Part shown: positions 1-11,306 of the stretch, piece by piece
Numbering within the stretch: position 1 is the first letter of the stretch
Layout: each line of letters opens with the position of its first letter
Assembly: GCA_023627715.1 (NCBI GenBank)
Contig: JAMAHW010000002.1
Location: 124,001 to 188,000, forward strand
Reading direction: 5' to 3'
DNA from: Periconia sp. R9002
Lineage: Eukaryota; Ascomycota; Dothideomycetes; Pleosporales; Periconiaceae
DNA: 64,000 bases
Made by a program: the position numbers and the translations under genes
The notes under the pieces: model-generated
Database searches by the model: none
What the model was told of the DNA's origin: nothing
What the model saw: only the letters and a program-made list of their open reading frames with translations

Positions 1-277
1 GGTTGGATTTTGTTGTGTATTAGGTGTGAGCGCTGGTGGTAGGCTTAGGCGTACTCGAGACTCGTTGTTAAGTACCATACACGCTACTTGGTTGTTTACA
101 TCAATTCTTGTGACGAGCATCAGTATTAAATATCCATTGATATTGTATAAATGAATGACTCTGTGCTCTAACATGAGTAAAGCCTCAAGCTTCTTGTAAA
201 TAAATATCCTCAAGTGCTGCCATTGCATAGCGCACGAAGTGAACCAAATATTTTCAACACTGGCTGTCAATACTGTC

Positions 278-1225
278 TCACACATTCCATGGTCCCTGGC
301 CGACTAATTGCATGATCTTCTGGTCAACGTGAACCTCATAATCAACACTGGTCTGCAAACCAAGCTCAATGGCTTTAACCACGCGTGCTCGCACGTTTGG
401 ATCACCCAACGCTGTCTGGAAAGCATTCCAGTCTTCGCTCTGTTCCTCCGCCGTCGGATATATCGAACGCTTATAGACAATCCGCTTCGCCTCAGACAGT
501 GCAAACTTGTCGAAGCTAGAAACGCGTCGGGCATAGGCGTCGACAAACTCCTCAAACTTCTCGTCCGGAATGGCGCGGTTAATCCCTTCGCATTCGGATA
601 TTAGGAGAGCGTAATAAGGTGATTCGGTGAACGGAAGACACTTACATCCGTACTTCGCCGCCGTCTCAGCATCGAAATCCTCAGCCCCAAGTATAATCTC
701 CAGGGCCCTGCTCCTCCCCACCAACCTAGGCAGCAGCGACATACCGCCACCGGCAGGCAATTGCCCGTACGCGACTTCAATCTGGCCAAACTTGGCCTTG
801 TTGCTGGCAAACCTCACATCCAAAGCAGCGGCAATCTCGGCGCCACCGCCACGGGCAATGCCTCGAACGGCCGCAATGGTCAAGACGGGAAGGTTGGCGA
901 GCCGGGTTATGTTGCCCCAGATGCCGTCGATGTTTTCCTGCGACACGGGGTTGATGATGTCGAAGTGTGCAATGTAGAATTCGGGCGCGCTGGAATCGAA
1001 AACTACGACTTTGACATCCGGGTCATTTGAGATTTTGTCGACGAGAGCGTAGAAGGAGGTAAACCAGGCGTTGTCTTCGATGTTGAAGGGTGGGTTGGCG
1101 AACGTGGCACGCCAGTAGGAAGGTGTGACTTTGGTGGTTATGATGGGCTCAGAGGTGTTGCTGCTCGAGTTCTGTGCTGCAGTTACAGAACTGGCGAGCA
1201 AACTGAGGATGCTAAACAACTTCAT
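278..1225 (-). CDS. Predicted secreted enoyl-CoA hydratase/isomerase (crotonase) family protein
   Basis: Two exons: 646..1225 and 278..585, 295 aa. The fold is crotonase: the segment around GGGAEIAAALD followed by FGQIEVAYGQLPAGGG matches the oxyanion-hole and active-site region, and the two glutamates that act in enoyl-CoA hydratases (GGGAE and FGQIE) are both present. I chose the ATG at 1225 because it opens a clean signal peptide (MKLFSILSLLASSVTAA); an in-frame ATG at 1291 would bury it. The 586..645 intron is exactly 60 nt and has no stop, so a naive reading keeps 20 extra residues; removing it restores KYGWINRAIPDE, the usual family sequence. A CoA-dependent fold behind a signal peptide is odd, and the true substrate and compartment are unknown. 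Confidence 0.82.
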   Translation of the reverse strand: MKLFSILSLLASSVTAAQNSSSNTSEPIITTKVTPSYWRATFANPPFNIEDNAWFTSFYALVDKISNDPDVKVVVFDSSAPEFYIAHFDIINPVSQENIDGIWGNITRLANLPVLTIAAVRGIARGGGAEIAAALDVRFASNKAKFGQIEVAYGQLPAGGGMSLLPRLVGRSRALEIILGAEDFDAETAAKYGCKCLPFTESPYYALLISECEGINRAIPDEKFEEFVDAYARRVSSFDKFALSEAKRIVYKRSIYPTAEEQSEDWNAFQTALGDPNVRARVVKAIELGLQTSVDYEVHVDQKIMQLVGQGPWNV

Positions 1226-4200
1226 CTTCGTTGACTTTCCTTTAAAGACTAGATGGACGTAAATTGAAAGAGTGTCAAGCCATTTCAACAAAATTGAATT
1301 AAAATACGTTTTAGGATTTCCTATGGAATAGGTATAGTAACTCAGTGTACACGTGATAAAGCTGACCGAGCAATTATCATAAGGTTCTGACGCTTACAAT
1401 AGAGAAAAAGGCAAAAGGCAACAACAGTCTAGCCTCTTAAATCCAAACAAATCAGACCATAGATCAAAAGGAGCTGTAGCTCTGGATGGGAAGTACGTGT
1501 ATATTCGTGCATGTGGTGGGGGCCGTTAGGGAAAGAATGTAGAAAGAAATCGAGGTCGATCATGGTGATGAGGTCCTTATAGCACTATTTTTTTAATAGG
1601 AATATCCGTCATGAATGACAACTCGTTGTGCTATGAGATGATTCCTGCGTAATTGCGGAACTCAACAATCACCCGTTTTATATATTCCACACACGCAACA
1701 GTCATACATCGCCGCAACAAGAACGGAAATAAAACACAATGGATCGTACACATCGAGTCAAAAGAATGAAAAGACTAATTTCACGGTACCCGCCATTCTC
1801 AAAATACCGTATATTTACCGTCTGTACCCACGCATACACGCCGCAAGGCGTTCCTGTAGTTACATCAAGGTACTTCGACAACGGCCGGACCGCCCAAAGG
1901 AACATCTCCGCGCACACCTGCGCACATGTGCATCACCTAAAAAAAAAGTTCAAAATCTCTCATCGTTTCTGCTCACCATATGTCTGTGTTGTCGAAGTAG
2001 CTCGCTCTTAATACACTCTTTCACGCCGTGAACATGGTTGATCTACAACAAATGTCTCACAGCTTCAAAACACTCCAACTCCCCCGCCTACATACGCGTC
2101 CCCCAGTTTCAAGCAACCCACCAATACACAAACAGAACAAGAACATCAAAAGAAACGCAAGAAAAACATAACCGGAGCGGAGAGGTGTAGCACCGCCAAG
2201 AAGTCCGTCAGACGTGCAGTAAGAGGGAAATTGCAAGGGGTTAGTCGGTCGATACGTTCGTTCCTCCCGTCGCCTGGCGACAGGCGCCCGCCTTAAAAAG
2301 CATTGATCTACCCAACTGCAGGTACACCGCTTTCCAAGCAATTTTGCATGTGATGCGAAACAAGAATTGATGAAGGAGTTGATTTTGGTTATTCAGAGCG
2401 CTGGATGGCGTCATGAGGATGACGAAGGAGGAAGCGGAGTGAATTGCTATTGCTATCAATGTCCTCATTGTAAGTGTGAGCATCAGCATCTTAAAAATAA
2501 CCTACGAAGAAAGCAGAAAACAGTCCATCCCACACAATTATCCCAAAGTACCGGAATGGAACGTTGACGTGCGACTTTGTGCTTATGGCTTATTTCATCC
2601 AGAATTGGTCGCTGCTCGACACATCTACTCAATTATGGAGGCATCAAGCAATCAACGCGATACCCAACCTCTAACACCAACTCAACAAACACCAACAACA
2701 ACGCGTTCGCGTATTCGCGTTCCAGCCTTGCGTTCATCTTGCCTGTTCCGGCTGCATTTCCGTGTGCGCTTTTGGGAGGGTCATTTTCCGTGTTTTTGTT
2801 ACATTACCTACTTGCTAGGTTGGTACGGGCGTTGCGATGAAGTCCGAAGGGAAAGCTTAGCGAGTACACGTTTGTTTGTCTCCTCGTACGTAAGACGAGT
2901 AAGAAGTTACGAGAATGGCAGCATGAGAAAGTTAGATTTCAGTATCGCGCCATCATGGGAATAATCGTACATCAATATCAATTGATCAAGATGCGATTAT
3001 TCAAAGCGTCATCCGGCTACCTCCGCCAACAGCCACTCATCTACCGGTAGATCAGTTCCTACCTCGATTTCACGCAGCTTCCAGATCCGAAATCGATCCG
3101 CCAAAAAAAAAAGTGTGGAGATGATGAGCCGCGATCAATAGGTAATGGTTCGCGCATCCGGTTTGCTTGTACTGTATAAGGCTTAGCCAGGTACATGTAC
3201 CCAGCATTTCGCAATCCCGAACGCTAGCGATCGGCGCAACCAAGCGATTGATATTTTCAGCCTCAAAAGTTACCCCGAGCAAGTCTGACGTTACCACTAC
3301 AGAAATGTGCAAATTATTCGATGGAGTACAGACTCATTGGCTTACGACAGTCGGAGCCGAAGTCATCAATTTGCTTTCCTTCCGAGGGATTTTTGGGAAG
3401 TTGAAAGTAGAAAAAAATAAAAAGGTCATGATGGGGATCCCGCTGGTTGTCGAACGGATTGTAGTCTAATAACGATCAAGCAAGCGCAACCTTCCTCATT
3501 CTCCATCTACATACCTACCTCTGCTGGTAAAGCAAAACATCCTTCCCGCATGCTCCAGAGCCGCATCTCCAAACCTCCTACCCCGTGCGGAAAAGTGCGA
3601 TGATGTCAAATTAGGCATGTATGTAAAAATAAAACGGTATAAAATCATCGAGACGGAAAAAGGAAAGTAGCTCGCCCCCAATCGCACGTAGAGGATGACA
3701 CGCCTTGTACTCTCGCGTAGTACCTAGCAGCATCATCAAGCATTTGTGTGTTTTTGATTAATGGTTTGCGCGTCGGAGAAAGTGCGTTCCTTCGCGGTAG
3801 TGGACCATTTTCGCAGTGTAAGTCTAACACGCGACTAAACTACAACACCACTACCAACAACACCCCAACGCATCCCCCATCAAACCCATCACCACATTTT
3901 TACACCCCCCCAAAAAAAACCATTCAACCCACTACACTAGCAAAAATTTAAACAAAAAACATTACCTCCCGCCAAAACCCCCCTAACAAACCCTACCCAA
4001 GCTCCCTCTACCCCGAAGTCCGTAGCTCTCATTGTGTAAACTAAAAAGTCCGTTACCCACACACACCAACGCTAACCACAACCCCCCTGGACCCCCGTGA
4101 TGTTCCTACGCGCATTTCGAAACACCGTCGCCAGGTAGGAATCTCCTCTTTCCCATTTGTAATTGATGCCTGGATTGTGAGGATCGGAGAGGCAATGGGT

Positions 4201-5083
4201 ATGGGTTGTGTGCTGGCGATCAAGTACGGACTGTCATAGGGAGAAGTTAAAGTATTAGAATTCGCGAACGTATTCAAGAACATCAAAATATTGAAAATTT
4301 AATGAAAAGTACTCCCATCCGCCATCCAACCATACACCTCGGTAACATCCATGAAGAGAAAGGTTGGCGGTGGAGGTTCTAGTAAGGCGAGCCAAAGGTG
4401 GCAGTGTTTCTCATCAATCGTTGAACGGGACCGCTCGCGCCCGCCCACCCCTTCAATCAATACCAATACCTAGGTAACAAACATCCGTCTCACCAATATA
4501 ACCCATTTTCCGGGGGATGGTCTGCCTTACCTAACCTTACCTTACCCTCTCTCCCACTCCACTCTCGCATTCTCCGTGGACTTTTGTTTCGTTTCTTCCC
4601 TTTCTTTTCTTCCCTTTGCTACGGTTTTTTCCCACCATCACGATCGGTTCGCTTTGCCAACCTCACACTCTTTTTTTGTTGTTATTGTTCGATAGACACT
4701 CGTTACTACTCGTTCGATTCTGCTGCTTACTTGATTTTTTGTTATTTGAAGTTGTTTTTATTGTTTTGTTTTTTGTCTTTTGCTATTTGCTTTGATAGCG
4801 TCCATTCACTTTCGTTGCTTGCTTTGCTGGATATTCACAACTCGCCGCTACTTTACCTGGATTGCATACCAACAAACCGACCGACCGCCATCATCGTATT
4901 ACATAAAAGTACAAGATCGAAAGAGAAGGAAGGAATTGTTATGCATAGATCTCTACTCCGGTAATAGCTCGCTCCATCAACAACCGTAATATCACCAAGT
5001 CAACAACGCCCGAAAAACCACAAAATATAAATTAGAAAAATACCCCCTACCATCAAACCCGGAAAAGCAAAGAGGAGGAAATA
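1226..5083. other. Long gene-free stretch with pyrimidine-rich leader
   Basis: No convincing gene in 3.9 kb. Short open frames here show no family resemblance or splice logic. From about 4490 the + strand becomes strongly C/T-rich (CTTACC and TTTCTTCCC runs), typical of a fungal promoter and 5' leader for the gene starting at 5084. A short upstream ORF lies at 4940..4963. Confidence 0.5.
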
Positions 5084-7393
5084 ATGGCCCCAGCACCAAC
5101 CGTCGCCGTTCACAACCACGCCCACCGCCCACGAGCCGAAGCCCCCGTGCCAACCCCTTTGCCAGGCCAACCTGCACCTTCGCGCGCGAACCTAGGGCCT
5201 CTCACGACCGCTTTCGCTTTCCCCTCGCACTGCTCGCGCGCGGCCGTTGTCTCCGGCACTGTCGCGAACCGCGGACAAACCTGCCGCGTTCGAGATGCCA
5301 AACCCACGGCTGAAGATGATACCGGCTGCTGGCCACGTGCAACCGCGTACCCATCCGCCGCAGCCAGCGCCTCTTCCCTGCAAGGTCTGGGTTTCTACTC
5401 CCCGGGTGTGATGTGCCCTCAGGGATATGCGACGGCTTGCTCTGCGGCTGTCCCTACTCTTGGCGCTCCCGCCCCGCAAGTTACTGGTGCCCCTGTTCCG
5501 CAATTTGGATTCCAGTTCCCGCCCGTGGCTGGTGAGACGGCCGTGGGATGCTGCCCTACCGGATATACGTGCGCCATGCATGGAGGAGCGCAGGCCTGCC
5601 ACCAGGTTGCTACCAACACCAAGATCGAGGCCATAACGTGCAACAACGGAGTCGCGATTGTGGATGTAAACACTGTCCAGGTGCCGTTCACAATGGAGGG
5701 AAAGCCAGTGCAGTCGATGGATATCTGGGCGCCTTTGATTCAAATCAACCACCAGGCTTCCGATCTGCCACCTACTACGACCCCAACCCCCACGCCGTCT
5801 AGTACGTCCGCCAGTGTGACGAGCGCACCCGCCTCCAGCTCCAGCTCCAGCGTAAAGAGCTCGAGCTCGGGGGCATCTAGCGTAGTCGTTTCCACGGACG
5901 GAAAAAGCACTGTGCTTTCAACCAGCTCCATCAGCGGATCGGCCACGAGCAGTGCTGCCAGCCAATCGAGTGCTACGAGCAAGCCTTCTGGTTCTTCCAC
6001 TAGTATCTTGAACAACATCCTTGCATCGAGTACCGCCAGTGGAAGCATTAGCGGATCGAGCTCTTCGGGTGCTTCGAGCGTTGCGAGCGCAACAGGTTCT
6101 TCCTCGGGAACTCCCAGCGGAAGCAGCATTGCGTCCAGCATCATAGCTTCCATGTCCAGCTCGACAGGAGGAACAGCTCCCCTTGCAACGGGTGCCGGCG
6201 CAGGAACTGGTGCAGGAGCTGGTACAGGCGCGGGTGCGGGCGCGGGTGCAGGAGTTGGAGCGGGTGCTGGAGCTGGCGCTGGAACTGGCGCTCGACCTTC
6301 ACCAACCGGAGTCCAGACGGCCACCCCCACTCTGCCCACCGGACTGCCCAGTGCAACTGCGAGTGCAGGTCCTGAGCCTGCTCTCAGCACAGGGAGCAAA
6401 GTTGGTATCGCGTTTGTCCCCATCGCGGCCGCCGCCATGCTCGTCACCTATTTCTTGTACCGCAAACAGAAGCAAGGCAAGGCCAAACCCGTCGAGGAGC
6501 CCGAATACAATGAGAAGATGCCACCACCTGATCTGACAGAACACAGCCCGTACAACCAAGACGCCATGCAAAATGGCGGCCTGCACCAGATCGCCGTCGA
6601 TGACATCCAACCTGAATATGCAGCAGCCCACGGCAACAACACGGACAGTGTAGGCATGTTCAACGGCGCCAACTTCAACACCAACACCAACAGCGTCAAC
6701 ATGGCCAGCAATGGCCCTGGTCCCATCGTCTTTGCTGCGGTTCCCAAGTCTAGCGGTCGTGCCGAAGAAGAGGCGATGCACTACTATGGCGATGACCGTG
6801 ACTTGCACGCCCCGGGAACTCCCAGTACTCTTTGGCCCGACACCGACTCTGCTCATACTCGCTCTGAATCACGTGGCACCGACGTTGAAAGCATTGACTC
6901 TCCCATTGACGGCACATCACCTTTCCGCCTGAAGCGTGGCGACTCGGCAAGAAACAAACACGGTTCTCACGGTTCATCTCCTCTGGCTCATGAATATCTT
7001 CGCAACGAATCTTCTGCTTCCTCTCTCAATGAATCCTCGGCCTCATCTTACGACTCACAATCATCCCCCATGAGCAGCGAATTCGAATTTAACGGTCTCA
7101 AGAGGGAAAACTCGTTCTCGCGACCTAGGCCATCCCGCCCAAAGACGGGCACGAGCAGCGTCTACACCGATGGAGACCGTGACACGCGTATACTCAGTTG
7201 GACCGACGAAGGCTCGCCGATGCCCCCAATTCCGGAATCGGCCATGCTAGAGACGGTGATGGAGTACGAAGGTGGAAAGCATGACAGTCTTGAGGCAGCT
7301 GTGGCAGCCATTGCCGCTGGCAAAATCACTCCTCCTAAAGAGTCTGGCAACGTCAGGCAGCCTCCCATGGCCGCCACTGGCCATGTATTCTGA
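5084..7393 (+). CDS. Ser/Thr- and Gly/Ala-rich single-pass membrane protein
   Basis: Single exon, 769 aa. Order: a Cys-containing N-terminal region (about residues 50-205, with paired motifs such as GCCPTGYTC); a Ser/Thr-rich stalk (about 230-365); a Gly/Ala run (about 369-404, GAGAGTG-type repeats); one hydrophobic segment at about 440-461 (VGIAFVPIAAAAMLVTYFLY) followed by the basic stop-transfer RKQKQGK; then a long polar tail of about 300 aa with Ser-rich patches. This is the layout of fungal plasma-membrane wall sensors and similar O-glycosylated proteins. No N-terminal signal peptide is visible at this start, so either an upstream exon is missing or the membrane helix directs insertion. 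The tail could carry phosphorylation sites, but no domain is recognised. Orientation (N-terminus out) is inferred. Confidence 0.8.
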   Translation: MAPAPTVAVHNHAHRPRAEAPVPTPLPGQPAPSRANLGPLTTAFAFPSHCSRAAVVSGTVANRGQTCRVRDAKPTAEDDTGCWPRATAYPSAAASASSLQGLGFYSPGVMCPQGYATACSAAVPTLGAPAPQVTGAPVPQFGFQFPPVAGETAVGCCPTGYTCAMHGGAQACHQVATNTKIEAITCNNGVAIVDVNTVQVPFTMEGKPVQSMDIWAPLIQINHQASDLPPTTTPTPTPSSTSASVTSAPASSSSSSVKSSSSGASSVVVSTDGKSTVLSTSSISGSATSSAASQSSATSKPSGSSTSILNNILASSTASGSISGSSSSGASSVASATGSSSGTPSGSSIASSIIASMSSSTGGTAPLATGAGAGTGAGAGTGAGAGAGAGVGAGAGAGAGTGARPSPTGVQTATPTLPTGLPSATASAGPEPALSTGSKVGIAFVPIAAAAMLVTYFLYRKQKQGKAKPVEEPEYNEKMPPPDLTEHSPYNQDAMQNGGLHQIAVDDIQPEYAAAHGNNTDSVGMFNGANFNTNTNSVNMASNGPGPIVFAAVPKSSGRAEEEAMHYYGDDRDLHAPGTPSTLWPDTDSAHTRSESRGTDVESIDSPIDGTSPFRLKRGDSARNKHGSHGSSPLAHEYLRNESSASSLNESSASSYDSQSSPMSSEFEFNGLKRENSFSRPRPSRPKTGTSSVYTDGDRDTRILSWTDEGSPMPPIPESAMLETVMEYEGGKHDSLEAAVAAIAAGKITPPKESGNVRQPPMAATGHVF
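5774..6293 (+). repeat. Low-complexity coding repeat (Ser/Thr then Gly-Ala)
   Basis: Inside the membrane-protein gene. First a Ser/Thr-rich tract (AGCTCC-like units), then at about 6190..6293 GGTGCAGG/GGCGCGGG hexamer-like units encoding alternating Gly-Ala. Such tracts commonly vary in length between strains. Confidence 0.7.
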
Positions 7394-7814
7394 TGTAGTA
7401 TTGATTGATTGATTGACTGATGGTATTCTCTTCTCGCATCTTGTTCATGCATATACTTTTGTGCTATTTCGGATATTCCCCCCAATGCATCGTCGATTTG
7501 CGCGGAGTTGGATTACAGGAATTCGTTTCTCTCCCACTTGACACGCCAGCTAGGATAGTTCAGTGGTATAATTTTTAAGCTTCCCTCGTGTATATAGTCA
7601 TCTGGATTTGTGTTAATAGAGCTTTATTCAATATACTGTTTCGCGAGACCAACCAGCCACTGCGAGCACCGTGCAGTCCCTAACCTGGCAGAACCTGAAC
7701 GCCGCCATCGCCATTCTATGGGTATCTAACTCTTGTTTAATTCATATCCTTTTGTAGTGCCTTCATACCAAACAAACCATCAATCATGTCCGGTAGTTTC
7801 TCCGAAATGCCCGC
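7394..7814. other. Convergent intergenic region
   Basis: Lies between two convergent genes, so it holds both 3' ends. A short ATTG microsatellite sits at about 7408..7424. Nothing else seen. Confidence 0.5.
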
Positions 7815-8319
7815 TCAATCACTTGAAGCGCAACCGCGGCAGCCGCAATTCACACACTGAATGTCCTGATTTTCCTTGAGGGTATCCTTGGGAACACGGC
7901 AAATGCAGGTGGAGCGGAAGTTGGTTTCCTTCGTCTGAATGCACCTAGTGCAGCACAACTAATAAAAGGGTCAGCACTCGAATAATAAAATGTGGCAGTA
8001 CTTTTCTACTCACCTTCTCATATCCTTGCTTCTTCCATTTTGCGATCAGCATCGGATCGGCGTATCCGTTCTTGAGCAACCAGTCGTACAGCTGCCGACT
8101 AATAGCCTCCTTCTCGTAGTACAAGTCGTAGATGTAGCGGGACCGTTGATGTGTGATTTGGAAAATGGGCCATGTCATTTCGTACTTTTTCTTGCCTTCA
8201 TGGGAGGCATTCTCGGCGTCCTTCATCTGGGTCTGGAACTCGAGGAGGGTGTCTTCAATATCTTCGAAGCCCTCTGGTGGCGCTTTCCTGGAGGCACGCG
8301 CGGTGCGAACGGGAGGCAT
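7815..8319 (-). CDS. BUD31: BUD31/G10 pre-mRNA splicing factor
   Basis: Two exons: 8014..8319 and 7815..7958, with a 55-nt intron (7959..8013, GTGAGT...TTAG), 149 aa. The N-terminal part has the family signature [16 protein letters not shown] and [20 protein letters not shown]. The second exon supplies the Cys-rich zinc-binding end ([32 protein letters not shown]). G10/Bud31 (Cwc14 in yeast) is a nuclear component of the activated spliceosome (NineTeen complex-associated). Length and both halves fit the family. The start at 8319 gives the standard MPPVRT opening. It is transcribed divergently from the complex I subunit gene, with about 270 bp between the start codons, so the two probably share a promoter region. 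Confidence 0.95.
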
Positions 8320-8587
8320 CTTGTTCTTCTTAGGGTATCTGTGGATTAGTGGCTGAATATCCAAGAAGCAGTGCGCTCTTTAGCTTGGGGTGGGAGTCAC
8401 TCGAGTGTCGAGGGTATGTTTTATAGTTTTGCGGTTGTAAATGGGTTGAAGCCGGTGGAGGTGGGTGGTGATATCAAAGTTCGTCACGTAAGCCAAAAGG
8501 CTTGGCATTCGCTCCGCTCCTCCCACCTCGCGCAACATCATACGCATAGCAATCGCCGCAAGTTTCCAGCTCCTCAACACCGCAACC

Positions 8588-9421
8588 ATGGTCATTAACC
8601 CCACCTACCTTGCCCAGCGCACCCGTGCTTGTGAGTTTACTCTGATACCATGCAATTGGGGCGTGGAAGCGCAAGCTAACACAATTACAGCGGTCAGCAT
8701 GGCCGATGCGAAGCGACGCGTGATTCACAGCTACCGGGACTGGCTGCGAGCTGTACGTTACCTATTCTTACCCATATTTGCACCGTTTCCGTCGAACCGT
8801 GTACATGAACTTCGTGGATGCCGTCCGATTCGCTGTGGGGACTGAATAAGATGGAGGAGGACGGAAGTCCGAAGAAGACAGTGGATGGCATGAACCAAAG
8901 TCGAATGCACATTATACACCGAGCAGACAAAATAGACACACTGGAAAGCCACGAGAAGACTACAGGCTAACAAAAATGCTCTCTCAGGCCCCTGAAGTTC
9001 AAACCATGTACTCCCTCAGTCTCCCCGTCTCCACACTGCGGACAAAAGTGCGGCAGGAATACGAGCGGCATCGATACGTGAATCAACTAAAAACCATCGA
9101 CGTCTTACTATTCCAAAGTCATCAAGAGTTCCAGGTACGCTATTACCTTGCAACACCCTGGGGTTGGAATCGCCTAAGGGCATATATATTGGAAGGTGGT
9201 TGATTACTGATTGTATGGCCAACAGGAAACGCTGAACTACTGGAAACAAAAAACTCACGTTCTCAAATACTTCCGCACCGAGGAAGAGCCCAGTGTGAGG
9301 CTGCCTAACAACTTCATCAACGGGTTCCTTGAGGTATCTCCTCCCATGCGCTGTGATCAGCCTTCCCCGAGACGTAAACACAACATTCTAATTCTTTACT
9401 CTCTTATAGGGTCGCAACTAG
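8588..9421 (+). CDS. nuo-14.8: NADH:ubiquinone oxidoreductase LYR subunit (NDUFA6/B14 type)
   Basis: Five exons: 8588..8630, 8691..8752, 8988..9134, 9226..9333 and 9410..9421, 123 aa. The spliced protein starts MVINPTYLAQRTRASVSM. It carries an LYR-like element (SYRDWLRAAPEVQ), then QEYERHRYVNQLKTIDVLLF and ETLNYWKQKTHVLKYF, ending FLEGRN. These match the fungal 14.8-kDa complex I subunit, ortholog of mammalian NDUFA6, a mitochondrial accessory subunit of the matrix arm that binds acyl carrier protein through the LYR motif. All junctions use GT-AG and keep frame; the last exon encodes only three residues and the stop. Second intron is long (235 nt) for this window. Confidence 0.95.
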
Positions 9422-9936
9422 AGATTCCGCTTCAGCAGCATGGAAGAGGACGCCAGGGAGGAAAACCAGAAAACCCATCGAAAAACGACTTAGTGTACAT
9501 AGTCAGACACAATACCATTTCCTTTTTTTTTTTCTCGGTTCGATCAGTTATATCGAAATGCACTTGCCCCGTCATTCCATGTTCTTACATCTTTAGAGAC
9601 ACCCTGTGCACAGCATTTGGATATTTTGCCACCTTAGCGTACGCTGTACTGGGAATGGATTTCTGGTCCTACCAACCGGTGTGTCATATTTGGACGATGA
9701 CATACCAAATGAAGACAAAAGGTGGATATATACGCAGTTTGAATACCCAGGGTAGCAATACTCTGTGAGGATAAATTTCATTTTTCATACGCAGTTTGAA
9801 ACCTCACGTAAGGGAAACGACCTCAAAAATGCTCTTTCGTGTTTCGTATATGATCTTGATTTCATTTCCACGTCTATCCATATATTTGTATGCCGAAGAT
9901 CAGCTTCTAAACAACACTCACCACCCCAAAAACCCT
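9422..9936. other. Convergent intergenic region
   Basis: 3' ends of the complex I subunit gene and HIS3. A T-run lies at about 9523..9534. No gene seen. Confidence 0.5.
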
Positions 9937-10626
9937 CTAATACAAAACCCCCTTCGTACTCCTCACCTCACCCTTCCACGCCTCCACCACAGTCGTCGCC
10001 TGCCGAATCGCAACAGCTAGCGCCTTAAACGCCGCCTCAGCCCTATGATGATCATTGTCCCCCCTCAATACATCAACATGCAGCGTAGTCCCACTCGCCT
10101 GCGCAAAGCTCTGCAAGCAATGCGGCAGCATCTCAGTACTCAAATCTCCAATCTTCTCCCTCTTCAATCCCAAATCCGTCACGCAGTACGGCCGATTTGA
10201 AAGATCAATCACGGCGCGCGCGAGCGCTTCGTCGAGCGGCGCGAACCCGGTACCGAACCGTGCTACGCCCGACGTCGACGCCAGCGCGGCCTTGAACGCT
10301 GCGCCCAGCGCCAGGCACGTGTCCTCGGCCGTGTGGTGGTCGTCGATGTGCAGGTCGCCGTGCGTTCGTAGACGTAGCGACCACCCCGCGTGCTTGGCCA
10401 GCGCGTGCAGCATGTGGTCTAGGAACCCAATGCCCGTGTTTATGGAGATTTGCTGCGATGACGAGGATTGCGTGGCGTGGTCTTGTGAGGAGGACGAGTT
10501 GGAGGCATCGTGGGCGTCCCAGTACGCGTTTGATTCGTAGGGTGGGAGGGCGCCGCCGTCGAGGGAGAGGGAGACTTGGATTTTGGTCTCGTTGGTGTCG
10601 CGCGAGATTGTTGCTGTTCGGGGCAT
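9937..10626 (-). CDS. HIS3: Imidazoleglycerol-phosphate dehydratase
   Basis: Single exon, 229 aa (yeast His3 is 220). It dehydrates imidazole glycerol phosphate to imidazole acetol phosphate in histidine biosynthesis; cytosolic. The manganese-binding motifs are intact: [15 protein letters not shown] (about 67-81), DDHHTAED (about 95-102), LPHCLQSFA (about 167) and [13 protein letters not shown] (about 191-203). I chose the ATG at 10626 ([16 protein letters not shown]) because it opens directly into the conserved first strand; an in-frame ATG at 10686 adds 20 unconserved residues. A Ser/Gln-rich insertion (about residues 41-58) lies between the first strands and is likely a surface loop. Divergent from RPC19. 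Confidence 0.95.
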   Translation of the reverse strand: MPRTATISRDTNETKIQVSLSLDGGALPPYESNAYWDAHDASNSSSSQDHATQSSSSQQISINTGIGFLDHMLHALAKHAGWSLRLRTHGDLHIDDHHTAEDTCLALGAAFKAALASTSGVARFGTGFAPLDEALARAVIDLSNRPYCVTDLGLKREKIGDLSTEMLPHCLQSFAQASGTTLHVDVLRGDNDHHRAEAAFKALAVAIRQATTVVEAWKGEVRSTKGVLY

Positions 10627-11306
10627 GGTGGCGGGGGTGGAGGTTGGTTTGGTTAGATGGATGAGAGGAAGGGAAGAAATGTGCAATTGATTGACCCAAT
10701 GGATAAATCAATTCAGGTCGAGGTTTCGATCAGGTAGCGAGTATTGTGGATGAGATGTATCAAGTCCAATGCAATGGGTGTGTAGGTCCAAGTACGTAGT
10801 CAATTGATTCTTTTTCTACTGCCCCGCTAAAACTTGTCTGGTCCCCCACGTCCATCATATCTCTTGGCAGGGCTGCAGCCCGCATGCATATGCCACCAAT
10901 CAGATCTTCCCTTTTGCAGTCTCCCCAATATTTTTTTTCTCCAACTTCAACTTCTGCGAACTTCTTTCGCAAGGCAAACAAGCAACGACAGCACGTGGAG
11001 TGGGAGAGATCAGACGAACCAAATATCTCTTCTACAGTTTTACACTTTATTCCGGACTTTCTGAAAAAAGAGAAGGGATACTCGAACAGCTACGTGGGGA
11101 GTTTTTCTGATACCTATATCAAATATCGTCAAAGCACAGACTAGACAACGCCACTGTAACAAGACCTTTACTACGGAAGAAAAAAACATATTGGAGAGGT
11201 CGAACAAACAACCAACCTCCACTCAAGCCACCCTCACAAACGAAATAAAAAGGAGTAAAGATCGCAGACCTACCTCACCAATTCCAAGACCCCCAACCAA
11301 CCAACC
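10627..11306. other. Divergent promoter region HIS3/RPC19
   Basis: About 680 bp between two divergent start codons. No recognised binding site is claimed; the part before RPC19 is A- and C-rich. Confidence 0.5.

Noticed and set aside
2476..2964. 162-codon open frame in the left gap
   Set aside because: No family resemblance, biased composition, no splice partner, and surrounded by noncoding sequence.
5740..6447. 235-codon open frame on the minus strand
   Set aside because: Shadow of the Ser/Ala/Gly-rich tract of the membrane-protein gene; its translation is low-complexity Ala/Pro/Val.
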